Source: Phycisphaerales bacterium | Lineage (GTDB): Bacteria > Planctomycetota > Phycisphaerae > UBA1845 > Fen-1342 | Length of the DNA stretch: 64,000 nucleotides | Direction: 5' to 3' | Assembly (NCBI GenBank): GCA_016716475.1 | Contig: JADJWG010000002.1 | Coordinates: forward strand, 1,240,001 to 1,304,000 | Part shown: positions 10,942 through 20,244 of the stretch, one piece after another | Position numbering within the stretch: position 1 is the first letter of the stretch | Layout of the letters: every line of letters starts with the position of its first letter | Program-made: the position numbers and the translations under genes | Notes under the pieces: model-generated | The model's input: the letters and a program-made list of their open reading frames with translations, nothing else | Databases searched by the model: none | Told to the model about the DNA's origin: nothing

Positions 10942-13932
10942 CTAGGTTGCATCCTTTACGGCGAGCGCATCCGCGACGTACTCGATCACGTGCCGCGGTC
11001 GCACTTCGGTATGATGCTCGATCTGGTGCCGGCAACTGAAGCCCGAGATCGCGATCTCCGCGTCGCCGCGCCCCCGCACAGCCGGAAACAGCCGCTGCTC
11101 CCCGACCGCCCGCGCAACTTCGTAGTGCTCTAATTCGTGGCCGAATGAGCCCGCCATGCCGCAACAGCCGCTGTTGATCTCGCGGGCCCGCCCGCCGGTA
11201 CACGCCTGCAGCAGCGCCACAGCATCCACCGTGCCGGTGAGCGCCTTCTGGTGACAGTGCCCGTGGTACAGCAGGTTCGGCGCATCTGGCCGGAAATGCA
11301 GCGCGTCCGGCCGCGCCCGCAACTCCGCAGCCACGAACGTTTCGATGTCCTGCGCCTGTGCCGCGATGCGCCGCGCCGTCGCTGTGCGCACCAGTTCCGG
11401 CAATTCATCGGTCAGCGCCGAAATGCAGCTCGGCTCGGTCCCGACAATGTGCAGTCCGCGCTCCGCCAGCGGCCCGAGTACGGCCGTATTCGCACCGGCG
11501 AGATCCTTCGCCGCCGACAACAGCCCTTTGCTCAGCAGCGGTCGGCCACAGCACTGGGTCGGCAGCACGAGGACTTCGTACCCGAGCGCCTCGAGCACCC
11601 GCACCGCTGCGCGGCCCACGCCCGGCTGGTAGAAATTGGTCCAGGTATCGACGAAGTAGATCACCTTGCGATCGGTCGCCGCAGGAGTCGGCTCGGCCTG
11701 ATGGCGTTTGCTCCCAAGCCGCTCCCAGGTGTGCCGTTCGAACCACTCGCGAAAGGTGGGGTGCGCAAAACGCGGCGGCGGGACGCGGCGATCGAGTCCG
11801 AACAGGTGCTCCATGATCACACGCGTGACGCGGGACTGGAGCACCCAGTTGCTGAGCGGTGCGAAGTGGCTGCCCCAGCGGGCCAGGTCGACCGAGGCCG
11901 CGATGAGACGGCTGCGCACCGGTGGACCACCGCTGCGCTCATGGCGGTGATGGAGCCATTCCGCCTTGAGCTTGGTCATGTCGGTCCCGGTCGGGCACTC
12001 GGTCTTGCAGGCCTTGCAGCTCAGACACAGATCCATGACCTCGTCCAGGGCCGGGTCGTCCAACCCGTTGAGCAGGCCCTTATTCGACAGCGCGGCGCGC
12101 AGTGCGTTCGCCCGCGCCCGCGTGGTGTGCCGCTCATCGCCGGTCGCCATGTAGGATGGGCACATGGTGCCTACCAGGCGCTGGCGACAGACCCCCAGAC
12201 CGCTGCACATCTCCGCCAGGTCGGCGATCCCACCGTGCGCACTGAAATCCAGCAGTGTCGGCGGCTGCTCCGTGCGATATCCGGCGCCATAGCGCAGCGT
12301 CCCGTCCATCGGCAGCGGGGCGACGATCTTACCCGGGTTGAACAGGTTCTCCGGGTCGAACGTCTGCTTGATCCGCTGGAATGCCGCGCTGATCTTCGGG
12401 CCATACTGCTTTGCCAGCCACTCCGACCGTACGATGCCATCACCATGCTCGCCGGTAATCGCGCCACCGTATTCAACGACCAGCCGCGCGACGCGTTCGG
12501 AAATCCGCCGCAGCCGCTCCACATCGGGCGCCGTTTTCAGGTTCAGAGCCGGGCGCACGTGGATCACGCCAACGCTCGCATGACCATAATAACCCGCCTG
12601 CTCGGCCCCCTCTTCCACCAGCAACTGCCGCAGTCGCACCATGTAGGGCCCGAGCACGGCGGGGTCAACGGAGGTGTCGTCGATGAAGTCGTAGGGTTGC
12701 GCGTCGCCCGGGCGCGACATGAGCAGCCCCGTACCCGCCTTGCGAACCGCCCACACGTCCTCCTGCTGGGCCGGGTCGGTCAGCACCGGCCAGGCGTAGG
12801 CGACGCCGCGTTGCGCCACGTCCTCCTGCAACCTGGCAATCCGCCGCGCCAGCCGCGCGGGATCATCCTCGTAGAACTCGACAGTCAACGTCGCGGCGGG
12901 ATCGCCCTCCAGGAACCAGCGCTTGCGCAACATGGCGGGATTGTCGAGGGCGGCATCAAGGATGTATTTGTCTACCAGTTCAATCGCCGCCGGCTTGTGT
13001 GCAAGAATATGGGGCACGGCATGGAACGCGGCTGCGAGTTCAGCGTAATGCAGCACCACCAGCGCCTTGCAGCGCGGCAGCGGCTCGAGGTTCAGCGTGG
13101 CGCCGACGATGAGCCCCAGCGTCCCCTCGCTACCGGACAGCAAACGCTCGGTCGTGATCCGGCCACCCTCGCGCCGTAGGCGGTCGAGCGCGTAACCCCC
13201 GTTGGAACGAAGCACCCGGGGGAAACGCTTCGCAATCTCATCCGCGTGCGTGGTGAGCAATTCTTCAAGCATCGCGTCGCAGCGTCGCGCGAGCGCATTC
13301 ACCCCGTTTACGTCCCGCCCCCAGGTGTGCCGTGAGCCGTCCGACAACACCATGTCCAGCGCCAGCACATGATCGACCGTGCGGCCATAGAGGATCGAGC
13401 GCGCCCCACAGGAATTGTTGGCAATCATGCCGCCGAGGGTCGCGCGGCTGCTGGTGGCCACGTCGGCGGCGAAATGCAGGCCGTAGCGCTTCAACTCGGC
13501 GTTGAGTTCGTCCAGCACGACCCCCGGCTCGACTCGTGCGATGCGTCGCTGTGGATCAATTTCGAGGATGCGATTCATGAAGCGGGCGAAATCGAGCTGC
13601 ACCCCGCGGTTCACCGCACCGCCGTGGAGTCCCGTTCCGCCACCGCGCGCGGTGATCGGCACACCATACCGGCGACAGACCTCGACCGTCGCTACAACAT
13701 CGGCGATGTGTTTGGGTTGCACAACCGCGTCGGGCAGGATTTCGTAAATGCTCGCGTCGGTGGCGTACAGCGTACGCGTAAGGACATCTTCGCGATACAC
13801 ACCCGCGAGCCGCCCGGCCAGTTCGGCGCGCCACGGACCGCGCTCCCGCCCGGCCGGTTCTGGTGCGGCCACTGCGTCCTGGAGGGCTGGATCGTGCGTA
13901 GTTGCAGAGCTATCCGCCTGTGGCAGGTGCAT
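10942..13932 (-). CDS. FAD-linked 2-hydroxyacid (D-lactate/glycolate-type) dehydrogenase fused to an Fe-S/CCG module
   Basis: At 996 aa this joins a GlcD-like flavoprotein to a GlcF-like iron-sulfur part in one chain. The N-terminal PCMH-type FAD domain shows ARGGGTGLHGG and NNSCGARS, and the FAD-oxidase C-terminal domain includes GEHGDGIVRSEW. The iron-sulfur part has CSGLGVCRQRLVGTMCPSY (about 574) and CLSCKACKTECP (about 633), then two cysteine-rich CCG motifs, TQCCGRPLL (about 790) and HGHCHQKAL/GCCGMAGS. Such fusions oxidise D-lactate, glycolate or D-2-hydroxyglutarate and pass electrons to quinone or to ETF; the substrate is not decided by sequence alone. The start has AGGA upstream. 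Confidence 0.9.
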   Translation of the reverse strand: MHLPQADSSATTHDPALQDAVAAPEPAGRERGPWRAELAGRLAGVYREDVLTRTLYATDASIYEILPDAVVQPKHIADVVATVEVCRRYGVPITARGGGTGLHGGAVNRGVQLDFARFMNRILEIDPQRRIARVEPGVVLDELNAELKRYGLHFAADVATSSRATLGGMIANNSCGARSILYGRTVDHVLALDMVLSDGSRHTWGRDVNGVNALARRCDAMLEELLTTHADEIAKRFPRVLRSNGGYALDRLRREGGRITTERLLSGSEGTLGLIVGATLNLEPLPRCKALVVLHYAELAAAFHAVPHILAHKPAAIELVDKYILDAALDNPAMLRKRWFLEGDPAATLTVEFYEDDPARLARRIARLQEDVAQRGVAYAWPVLTDPAQQEDVWAVRKAGTGLLMSRPGDAQPYDFIDDTSVDPAVLGPYMVRLRQLLVEEGAEQAGYYGHASVGVIHVRPALNLKTAPDVERLRRISERVARLVVEYGGAITGEHGDGIVRSEWLAKQYGPKISAAFQRIKQTFDPENLFNPGKIVAPLPMDGTLRYGAGYRTEQPPTLLDFSAHGGIADLAEMCSGLGVCRQRLVGTMCPSYMATGDERHTTRARANALRAALSNKGLLNGLDDPALDEVMDLCLSCKACKTECPTGTDMTKLKAEWLHHRHERSGGPPVRSRLIAASVDLARWGSHFAPLSNWVLQSRVTRVIMEHLFGLDRRVPPPRFAHPTFREWFERHTWERLGSKRHQAEPTPAATDRKVIYFVDTWTNFYQPGVGRAAVRVLEALGYEVLVLPTQCCGRPLLSKGLLSAAKDLAGANTAVLGPLAERGLHIVGTEPSCISALTDELPELVRTATARRIAAQAQDIETFVAAELRARPDALHFRPDAPNLLYHGHCHQKALTGTVDAVALLQACTGGRAREINSGCCGMAGSFGHELEHYEVARAVGEQRLFPAVRGRGDAEIAISGFSCRHQIEHHTEVRPRHVIEYVADALAVKDAT

Positions 13933-14034
13933 CGACGTGTTCCTGTACTACCGGGTCTGAGCCAGGACCCGTATACACTTTACGGCGCTGAGGCCCCCAG
14001 CGTCGACCCCTCGGTGACCACCACGCAACGCGCG

Positions 14035-14040
14035 TATAAT
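14035..14040 (+). promoter_or_regulatory. Perfect TATAAT box ending 10 nt before a start codon
   Basis: TATAAT lies at 14035-14040 and the ATG of the zinc-ribbon protein begins at 14050, with no Shine-Dalgarno sequence between. Transcription would begin about 3 nt before the ATG, suggesting a leaderless mRNA. The -35 region is weak. Confidence 0.45.
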
Positions 14041-14049
14041 GTCGGCGTC

Positions 14050-14667
14050 ATGGCACACGACTCTTTCGACCCTGGAGTGATTGCGGGACAGCTCTACTGT
14101 CCGCATTGCGGCTACCTGCTGGTCGGACTGCGTGAACCGCGCTGCCCGGAGTGCGGCCATCGGCTCGATGAAGATGCACGACTGCAATCCGCACTGCGGC
14201 GGCGGCCGCCCCGCTTTACAGGCGCCGAGCGCCCACTGCCGGATTTTGACCTTGACTGCAAGCAATGCGGGGAACCCCTGGTTGGCGCCCCCGAGGATGC
14301 CTGTCCCCACTGCTCGGCCCCGTTCGACCTGCGGGCCTTGCCGCCGAGTTCCGTCTGGTTTCGCCTTGCGTCGCTTGACCTCCACGGCCTGACCTTGGTG
14401 GCGCTCCAGCCGCTGCTGTGGGAGGAGGAGATTCCCTACCTGACGCAAGAGGGCAAATCGCTGCGGCACCACTACGGCGGGGGAACACTTGCGATCACCG
14501 ATATCACCGTGCCGACAGAGTTCTACTTCGACGTTTTACACCTGCTGCGCACGCAGGAACTGAGGCGGCAGTCCGCCGGTGACACCGAATGGCAGTGCCC
14601 ACATTGCCATGAAATGTCACCTGCAACCTTTGACATCTGCTGGAACTGCGAGCGACCGCGGCCCTGA
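14050..14667 (+). CDS. Zinc-ribbon protein with three CxxC pairs of ribbons
   Basis: The 205-aa protein begins with CPHCGYLLVGL...CPECG, continues with CKQCGEPLVG...CPHCSAPF and ends with CPHCHEMSP...CWNCERP, so three two-knuckle zinc ribbons enclose a globular middle part (about residues 85-170) with a possible DUF2007-like fold (LVALQPLLWEEEIPYLTQEG, then a hydrophobic VPTEFYFDVLHLL). The DUF2007 resemblance is tentative. Function is unknown. The ATG at 14050 lacks a ribosome site but lies 10 nt after TATAAT. The gene is followed closely by the convergent AspT-type transporter gene. Confidence 0.75.
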   Translation: MAHDSFDPGVIAGQLYCPHCGYLLVGLREPRCPECGHRLDEDARLQSALRRRPPRFTGAERPLPDFDLDCKQCGEPLVGAPEDACPHCSAPFDLRALPPSSVWFRLASLDLHGLTLVALQPLLWEEEIPYLTQEGKSLRHHYGGGTLAITDITVPTEFYFDVLHLLRTQELRRQSAGDTEWQCPHCHEMSPATFDICWNCERPRP

Positions 14668-14713
14668 GGAGGCCTGGCACGCTGAGCAGGTCCCCGGCAC
14701 GGGTGCCACCCGC

Positions 14714-16330
14714 TCACATCAACGCCAGCATCAGTTGCGCACCCACCGTCATCGCCACCAGCGCCAGGGGATAGACGGCCGCATAGGAGAGCGCGGGGAC
14801 TTCACTTTCAAATTGTGCACTCGCGGCGCCCAGGCCAGGCGTGCTGGTCATCGCCCCGCATGTCAGTCCCATCGTGCTTGGCGCCGTCTGCTTGCACACG
14901 AGGTATGCCAAACCGGCGCCCAGTCCCAGACCTGTCACGAGTGTCAGCAGCGTCAGCACGAGCAGTCCCAGCCCCTGGGCCTGTAGCACCGGCCACAAAT
15001 CCGTTCCCACACCTGCGCCGGCACTAACCAGAAACAGCACCAGGCCAAGTTCGCGCATCAAGTAACGGCCCGCCAGTGGTACATGCACCCGAAACTTGCC
15101 GATGCGACCGAAGTGCCCGAGCAGCAGGCCCATGAGCAGAGGGCCGCCTGCAATCCCCAATTGCACGGTGCCGCCCCCCGGCACTGGAAACGGCAGATAA
15201 CCGAGCAGCAGACCGAGCACCAGCCCGAATGCGAACGGCGGAATCGCGGTTTCATGCAGGCGTCGCTCGTGAATGCCGGCCTCTGTGCTGAATGCGCGGA
15301 CGTCGTGCTCGTACCCGACGATACGCACAAGGTCCCCGACTTCCAGTACGAACTCGCCGCGTGGCACAAACTCTACCCCGTCGCGCCGCACACGCGTGAT
15401 GACTACGCCGAACTTGCTGCGGATGTGCAGAGCCCGCAGGGAGCGCCCCGCAAAACGCCGCTCGGTGATGAACACGTCACGCACAATCACGTTGGGAACG
15501 TCCGCCATCTCAATTTCAGCCGGCACGGGCGGACCGATCAACAGGCCCAGCCGGTCGAGTTCGTGATTCGTCCCCACGGCGAGAACCACGTCGCCGCGCT
15601 CCAGCTTCGGATTCCGACTCGAGGGAATGATCTCCGAGCCGCGCGCGATCCGCGAGACGACTGCACTGACCCAGTCGTGCAGACGCAGCTCGCTCAGCGT
15701 CTTCCCGATGCAACCCGGGTTCTGCACAAGGAAGCAGCGCTGCCGAACCTCCTCACCCGGGGTGGTATCCGCCTGTTCGTCCTGGCGCGCCGGCCGGCGC
15801 GCCAGCCACTTCGGCACAAGTTGCGCAAAGAGGACCACTCCCACCACGCCGAGGGGGTACGACAATCCATAGGCGATCGAGACAAGTTGTGCCTGCTCCA
15901 CCCCAGCTGCTTCCGTCGCCGCGGCCAGCGCAGGTGTGCTGGTCAGCGCGCCGGCAAAAACCCCGGCAATCGTCTCGCGGGGCAGGCCAAGGATGTACCC
16001 CCCGAATCCTGCCACCAGGCCGGCACCGCCGACCGTTCCGAGCACGACCACAAGCGGAACCGCCCCTTTGCGCCGCAGGGTTTGCACAAAGCGCGGTCCG
16101 GCCTGTAATCCGATGGCGTAGACAAAGAGAACCACCCCGAACTGCCCCAACTCGGCCGTGTAATCGGGCTTCAGCAGCCCGAACTGCGCCATCGCGAGGG
16201 CCACGAACAGCACACCGGAAGAACCCAGCGCAATCTTGCGGAACTGGAGCTGCCCCAACCCCAGACCAAGCACGATCGTCACGAATACGGCCGTAAGCGG
16301 AAACTCGAACAGGTTTCGCAGGAATTCCAT
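14714..16330 (-). CDS. AspT/YidE/YbjL-type transporter with central TrkA-C domains
   Basis: The 538-aa protein has two homologous membrane halves, each with about five helices, flanking two cytoplasmic TrkA-C (RCK-C) domains, the layout of the AspT/YidE/YbjL duplication family. The paired signatures are GALTSTPALAAATEA in the first half and GAMTSTPGLGAAS in the second, both with the family's TSTP motif. Aspartate:alanine exchange is known for AspT itself, but many homologues have unknown substrates. The start at 16330 is preceded by GGAGGGA. Confidence 0.88.
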   Translation of the reverse strand: MEFLRNLFEFPLTAVFVTIVLGLGLGQLQFRKIALGSSGVLFVALAMAQFGLLKPDYTAELGQFGVVLFVYAIGLQAGPRFVQTLRRKGAVPLVVVLGTVGGAGLVAGFGGYILGLPRETIAGVFAGALTSTPALAAATEAAGVEQAQLVSIAYGLSYPLGVVGVVLFAQLVPKWLARRPARQDEQADTTPGEEVRQRCFLVQNPGCIGKTLSELRLHDWVSAVVSRIARGSEIIPSSRNPKLERGDVVLAVGTNHELDRLGLLIGPPVPAEIEMADVPNVIVRDVFITERRFAGRSLRALHIRSKFGVVITRVRRDGVEFVPRGEFVLEVGDLVRIVGYEHDVRAFSTEAGIHERRLHETAIPPFAFGLVLGLLLGYLPFPVPGGGTVQLGIAGGPLLMGLLLGHFGRIGKFRVHVPLAGRYLMRELGLVLFLVSAGAGVGTDLWPVLQAQGLGLLVLTLLTLVTGLGLGAGLAYLVCKQTAPSTMGLTCGAMTSTPGLGAASAQFESEVPALSYAAVYPLALVAMTVGAQLMLALM

Positions 16331-16606
16331 GCCGCAGATCCCTCCACCGGGAGTACCACTGCCCGGTGCAGACCAAATTGTGGAGCATTATATCCGAATA
16401 CCGTGCTTCGCAAGCCCGCCCGTACCGCGCAAACCTTGCGCCCACGCCGTTCTCTGACGTCTTGCTCTCGTACGGGCCCGACGGGCTGCCAGACGCATCC
16501 CGCAAACCTTTTCACGGCATTGACCTATTCTCGCAAGCTCACCCACTCGATCAGGTATAGCGGGGGGTAGCAGCGGTCGCGGTGGGCCGCGACCGGAGGT
16601 ACGTCG

Positions 16607-17653
16607 ATGCGCCCGTGGCTCTTCGTGATCTGCTTTTCGCTGGGTGTCACACTGATGCTGTTGAGCGGCTACCTCCCCCAGTCCGCCAGCGCACACGGTA
16701 GCGGTGGTCGTCATGCGGACTACCCGACAGTCTTGGAGCCCACGCCACGTAGTCTGAGCCGCGCCTTGGCCACGCCCGACCATGTGTATACCCCCCGTGA
16801 AGACTGGCGCAGCCCCGATCTTGCCGTGGAACCCGCAGAAGACCCCGTTCCTGCGCCACCCAACGATACGGCAGTACCCGCAGACGCGGTCGAGACACCC
16901 ACACCCGAGGACAATGCGGCCACGGGTGAAACCCCCTTGGTCACCACACACTCCAACAATCCGGCCTCCGAGCTCGCAAACCCCCTCGACGAGGTCGTGG
17001 AGGAAACTGCGAACTCGGCCGGAACCGCCACGCTCACGGCCAGCGCCGGCGCCGACCGTGTCGTCTGGATCGGTTGGAAGGAACTCGTGCTCGACGGCTC
17101 CGGCAGTCGCGACGCTACCGGCAGTCGGCTCCGCTACACCTGGCGTCAGACGGCTGGACCGGTCTGGCTGGAGATCGAGGGAGCCGATCGACCGAAAGCA
17201 CGTGTCACGGGATTCTCAGCCGACGACCTGTGGGACTGGCGCGACGCGGTGTACGAGTTCGAGCTCACCGTGACGAATGCGGAAGGTGCGGAGGCGACCG
17301 ACTCCGTGGCCTGCACGGTCAAGGTGGCTCCGCCGCTGAAGGTATCCCCGCGTGCCGAGCGCTTTGTGCAGGAACGCGACGGCTACCGATTGGGGCATTA
17401 TGAGGCCTGGCAGAGCAACTCCGAATCGTACGCAGCCACCTTCGAGGTCCGCTCCGAAATCGCACTGACCTTCACGCGTGTCGCCGGCAACAGCTTTGAA
17501 CTCGTCGGTGAAGAACAAGATCGTCAGTTCATCTACCTCATCACCGTTTACGGTCAGGCGGGAGAGGCCGCGAGTTTCGTCGAGTTCCTCGTCGACACCG
17601 CCGATCGAATACCCGGCGTCCTGGTGCTGAATGTAACCTGGGAAGGACGCTAA
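16607..17653 (+). CDS. Exported PKD-like domain protein
   Basis: The 348-aa protein has an N-terminal hydrophobic segment (about residues 4-24) ending in SASAHG, a plausible signal peptide cleavage site. A long Pro/Thr/Glu-rich low-complexity linker (about 30-140) follows. Then comes a PKD/REJ-like beta domain whose signature is LVLDGSGSRDATGSRLRYTW with Q(T)AGPVWLEI behind it. The C-terminal 110 residues form a second beta-rich part without a recognised family. GGAGG precedes the ATG. A tiny membrane-protein gene follows 51 bp downstream and may be co-transcribed. Role: probably cell-surface or envelope; unknown in detail. Confidence 0.78.
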   Translation: MRPWLFVICFSLGVTLMLLSGYLPQSASAHGSGGRHADYPTVLEPTPRSLSRALATPDHVYTPREDWRSPDLAVEPAEDPVPAPPNDTAVPADAVETPTPEDNAATGETPLVTTHSNNPASELANPLDEVVEETANSAGTATLTASAGADRVVWIGWKELVLDGSGSRDATGSRLRYTWRQTAGPVWLEIEGADRPKARVTGFSADDLWDWRDAVYEFELTVTNAEGAEATDSVACTVKVAPPLKVSPRAERFVQERDGYRLGHYEAWQSNSESYAATFEVRSEIALTFTRVAGNSFELVGEEQDRQFIYLITVYGQAGEAASFVEFLVDTADRIPGVLVLNVTWEGR

Positions 17654-17704
17654 TCGGTTGTTACTCAGGAGCACGGACACGGCGTTGCGGAAAGGAACTT
17701 GATC

Positions 17705-17851
17705 GTGGGCACGCTGATGTGGTTCGTGGGTTTCGCACTGATGATGGGCAGCTTCGCGTTCCTGTTTGGCCGGAACGAAGAACCCCATGAGGCCCGCATC
17801 TCCGTCGAGCCCTGGTGGCCGGACGGCGATTCCCGCACGCGGCGAAATTAG
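17705..17851 (+). CDS. Small single-span membrane protein (48 aa)
   Basis: A GTG codon at 17705 with AAAGGA 8 nt upstream opens a 48-codon frame. The product has one transmembrane segment (TLMWFVGFALMMGSFAFLF) and a polar C-terminus ending in DGDSRTRRN. It lies 51 bp after the PKD-like gene on the same strand. No homologue is recognised. The good ribosome site and the clean helix followed by a positively charged tail support it as real. Confidence 0.6.
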   Translation: MGTLMWFVGFALMMGSFAFLFGRNEEPHEARISVEPWWPDGDSRTRRN

Positions 17852-17902
17852 CTCGCGGGTGATTGCGCAACGGCTGGGTGCGCCCCCACCCTCCTCCTGC
17901 TC

Positions 17903-18973
17903 TTAGCCCTTTGCATCGCGCTCCGCGAGCCGCGCCTCCAGGGCTGCCAACTGCCGCTCAAGTCGCTTCACCGTCTCGTTCAGTTCCGGCAGACGTTGCA
18001 CATAGATCACCTGCCGCTTCATATCATGGATCGGGATCGCGGGGGCTCCAAGCACCGTCTCTCCATCAGGGACGTTGTGGGTCACACCGGCCTTGGCACC
18101 GATCGTCGCGTTGTCGCCCACCCGGATATGTCCCACAACGCCCACCTGCCCTGCCATCGTGACGTGATTTCCCACCTCAACCGACCCGGCCAATCCCGTC
18201 TGGGCCACGAAGAGGCAATCCTCGCCGATGCGCGTCCCGTGCCCAATTGCGATCAGGTTGCTGAATTTCGTGCCACGGCCGATTCGCGTTCGTCCCAACG
18301 TGGCACGGTCAATAGCGCAGCTCGCCCCAATCTCAACATCGTCCTCGATTTCAACGGACCCGATCTGCGGGATCTTGAACCACTTGCCGCCCAGCGGAGC
18401 ATAGCCCAGGCCATCCTCACCGATGACAGTGTTCGCATGAATCGTTACGCGGTTCCCGAGCACGGTATCGTCATACAGCACAACATTCGGGTAGAGCACT
18501 ACGCCCTCGCCGAGGCGGCACCTTGGTCCGATATAGCAACCCGGATAGATGACGGCGGCTGTCCCGATGACGACCTCCTCGTCGATCGTTACCCCCGGGT
18601 GGATCGTCGCCCCTTCGCCGATCTGCGCGCTCGCGTGGATGAATGCCTCGCCAGCCGTAGCTCGCACCGGGCGGTGCTTGCGGTAACCGTGCAGCGTGAC
18701 GATCAGGGCCGTGATCGCCCCGTAGGGGTCATCCACCCGCAGGCGATCGAAGTGCGGCGGAGCCGCCACACTCGGCCGGAGAACAACCGCGGTTGCGGCG
18801 GTTGTTTCCAAGTGCTTTTCATACTTGGGGTTAGATAGGAACGAGATGTCACCAGGTCGCGCGTCCTCGAGCGTAGCCACACCGCGGATGGGGCGCTCAG
18901 GATCGCCCTCGAGGAGTGGTTTGAAGCCGTGCTGGTCCAGCACGCCATGCAGTTGGCCAAGGGTCGCTGGCAT
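17903..18973 (-). CDS. lpxD: UDP-3-O-acylglucosamine N-acyltransferase
   Basis: LpxD adds the second acyl chain in lipid A synthesis, using acyl-ACP, so its presence implies an LPS-type outer membrane. The 356-aa chain has the N-terminal LpxD domain (LEDARPGDISFLSNPKYEKHL), the left-handed beta-helix of hexapeptide repeats (IHPGVTI, IYPGCYIGPRC and others), the catalytic region AIGHGTRIGEDC with its histidine, and a C-terminal coiled tail (ETVKRLERQLAALEARLAER). The start at 18973 has GGAGG. No other lpx gene is adjacent. Confidence 0.95.
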   Translation of the reverse strand: MPATLGQLHGVLDQHGFKPLLEGDPERPIRGVATLEDARPGDISFLSNPKYEKHLETTAATAVVLRPSVAAPPHFDRLRVDDPYGAITALIVTLHGYRKHRPVRATAGEAFIHASAQIGEGATIHPGVTIDEEVVIGTAAVIYPGCYIGPRCRLGEGVVLYPNVVLYDDTVLGNRVTIHANTVIGEDGLGYAPLGGKWFKIPQIGSVEIEDDVEIGASCAIDRATLGRTRIGRGTKFSNLIAIGHGTRIGEDCLFVAQTGLAGSVEVGNHVTMAGQVGVVGHIRVGDNATIGAKAGVTHNVPDGETVLGAPAIPIHDMKRQVIYVQRLPELNETVKRLERQLAALEARLAERDAKG

Positions 18974-19294
18974 CGTTCCTCCGAAGTAGCGCGAGCTGGC
19001 CGCGGCACCGCGCGCCGGTCGGATTGTAAGAATTCGTGAGACCAAGTGAAAGGTGTCGAGAGAACTCGAGTTTGTACGCTCGACCGGCCCCCGGAGCCCG
19101 TGAACCGTTCGAAGTAGTGCCGTGCAACGCAGCGAACACTCGAATCCGCAACCATGGACTAACGGCGGGCCAGAAGGTACGCTCGCTCCCCCGCGGCGCA
19201 TAAGCCGCTGGGAATCGGGTACTGGCACCGGTTGGGGTGTCCCAGAATGACAAGTCGGTTCATTCTGCGGAGACCTACCGCACAGACCACCGTG
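18974..19294. other. Intergenic region between lpxD and tRNA-Ser
   Basis: These 321 bases separate the divergent lpxD and tRNA-Ser genes. No convincing frame or clear promoter was found; the region presumably holds promoters for both. Confidence 0.4.
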
Positions 19295-19381
<87 letters not shown>

Positions 19382-19393
19382 GTCCCCCGAAAC

Positions 19394-19436
19394 GCAGCGC
19401 CGAAAACACTTGATTGAACCGTGTTTCCAGCGCTGC
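19394..19436 (+). terminator. Hairpin after tRNA-Ser
   Basis: The arms GCAGCGC...AAAACAC and GTGTTTCC...GCGCTGC pair over about 14 positions with a few mismatches around an 11-nt loop, starting 13 nt beyond the tRNA. It probably ends the tRNA transcript. Confidence 0.5.
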
Positions 19437-19615
19437 GTATCATTTCGGCAGCCGGTTGTGATAAGTTCGGCTGGCCCACTCCCCACGGAACTACCAATCA
19501 TGAAACGGGGCAACCGCAGGCAGCGCTGCGGTACACCCGGGGGGCAGATCGCCTGCGAGAAGGTCGAACGGATCGGCAGGATCACAATTTACCGGCGCGA
19601 AGGCACGTAATCCCT

Positions 19616-20140
19616 CTACTGCGGCGAACACGGCGAGTCCGTACGACGTCCAAGCGACGGCCGCCTCTCGACCGCTCGGGCTACCGCCCCGCACGTCAAC
19701 GCCGACTTGGAAGAACGCCGATCCTCCGCCTCGAACTCCACCACGGGCGTGAAGCCGGCCACGATGTGCCGCGTGTAGACCATCACCACCTGCGCATCAC
19801 ACGGGTCCGGGTCGCCGCCATGGTCGCGCGTGCCGACCCGCCGGCCCAGCGCATCATACTCGATCTCCAGCACCGGGCAGCCCTGGATCGTCGTCACCGC
19901 CACCAGCCGGTTCTCCTCGTCGTACGCGTAATCGTACACCGGCGCCGTCGTCCCCTGGATCAGGGCAATGAAGCCGCTCTGGTCGGCGATATCCACGAGC
20001 CCGTCACCGTTCACGTCACCCATCTCGTACGGACAGTTCGGGTACACCGCCGCGAAGGCCGCCGCCCGCTCCTCCGGCGTCCCCGTCAGCCCGCGCGCGA
20101 AGATGAACGCGCTCAGGTCGGAGAAATTGGCCACGCCCAA
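19616..20140 (-). pseudogene. Displaced RHS core fragment with dockerin-like segment
   Basis: The frame encodes the same dockerin (GDVNGDGLVDIADQSGF) and YD-repeat core (YDYAYDEENRLVAV, EIEYDALGRRVGT) as the larger RHS gene at 22009-23877. It then departs after VVEFEAED into an unrelated arginine-rich tail of about 34 residues. Just upstream (20150-20225) a second short YD-like piece, SFDDRGRPESVLDD, is readable in a different frame, so the fragment is a rearranged remnant. It lies downstream of the propeller-like gene in the same orientation, which is where orphan RHS core-plus-tip cassettes are found in other bacteria. It has no signal peptide and no start site of quality. Confidence 0.7.
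19725..20128. repeat. 404-bp direct repeat, copy 1
   Basis: This segment aligns without gaps to 23372-23775 (offset 3647 bp), with only scattered single-base differences. Homology stops abruptly on both sides. It covers the dockerin and YD core of the RHS gene. The two copies bracket the propeller-like gene and the RHS tip. Confidence 0.93.
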
Positions 20141-20244
20141 GCCGCGCCCGCCGGCCGCACCGCATCATCCAGCACGCTCTCCGGCCGCCCGCGGTCGTCG
20201 AAGCTCGCCGTCACCTGCCGTACCGAATACCACCCGGTACAGGG

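Noticed and set aside
11251..13179. A 642-codon plus-strand open frame
   Set aside because: It is antisense to the FAD/Fe-S dehydrogenase, whose motifs are complete; the long shadow is caused by high GC.
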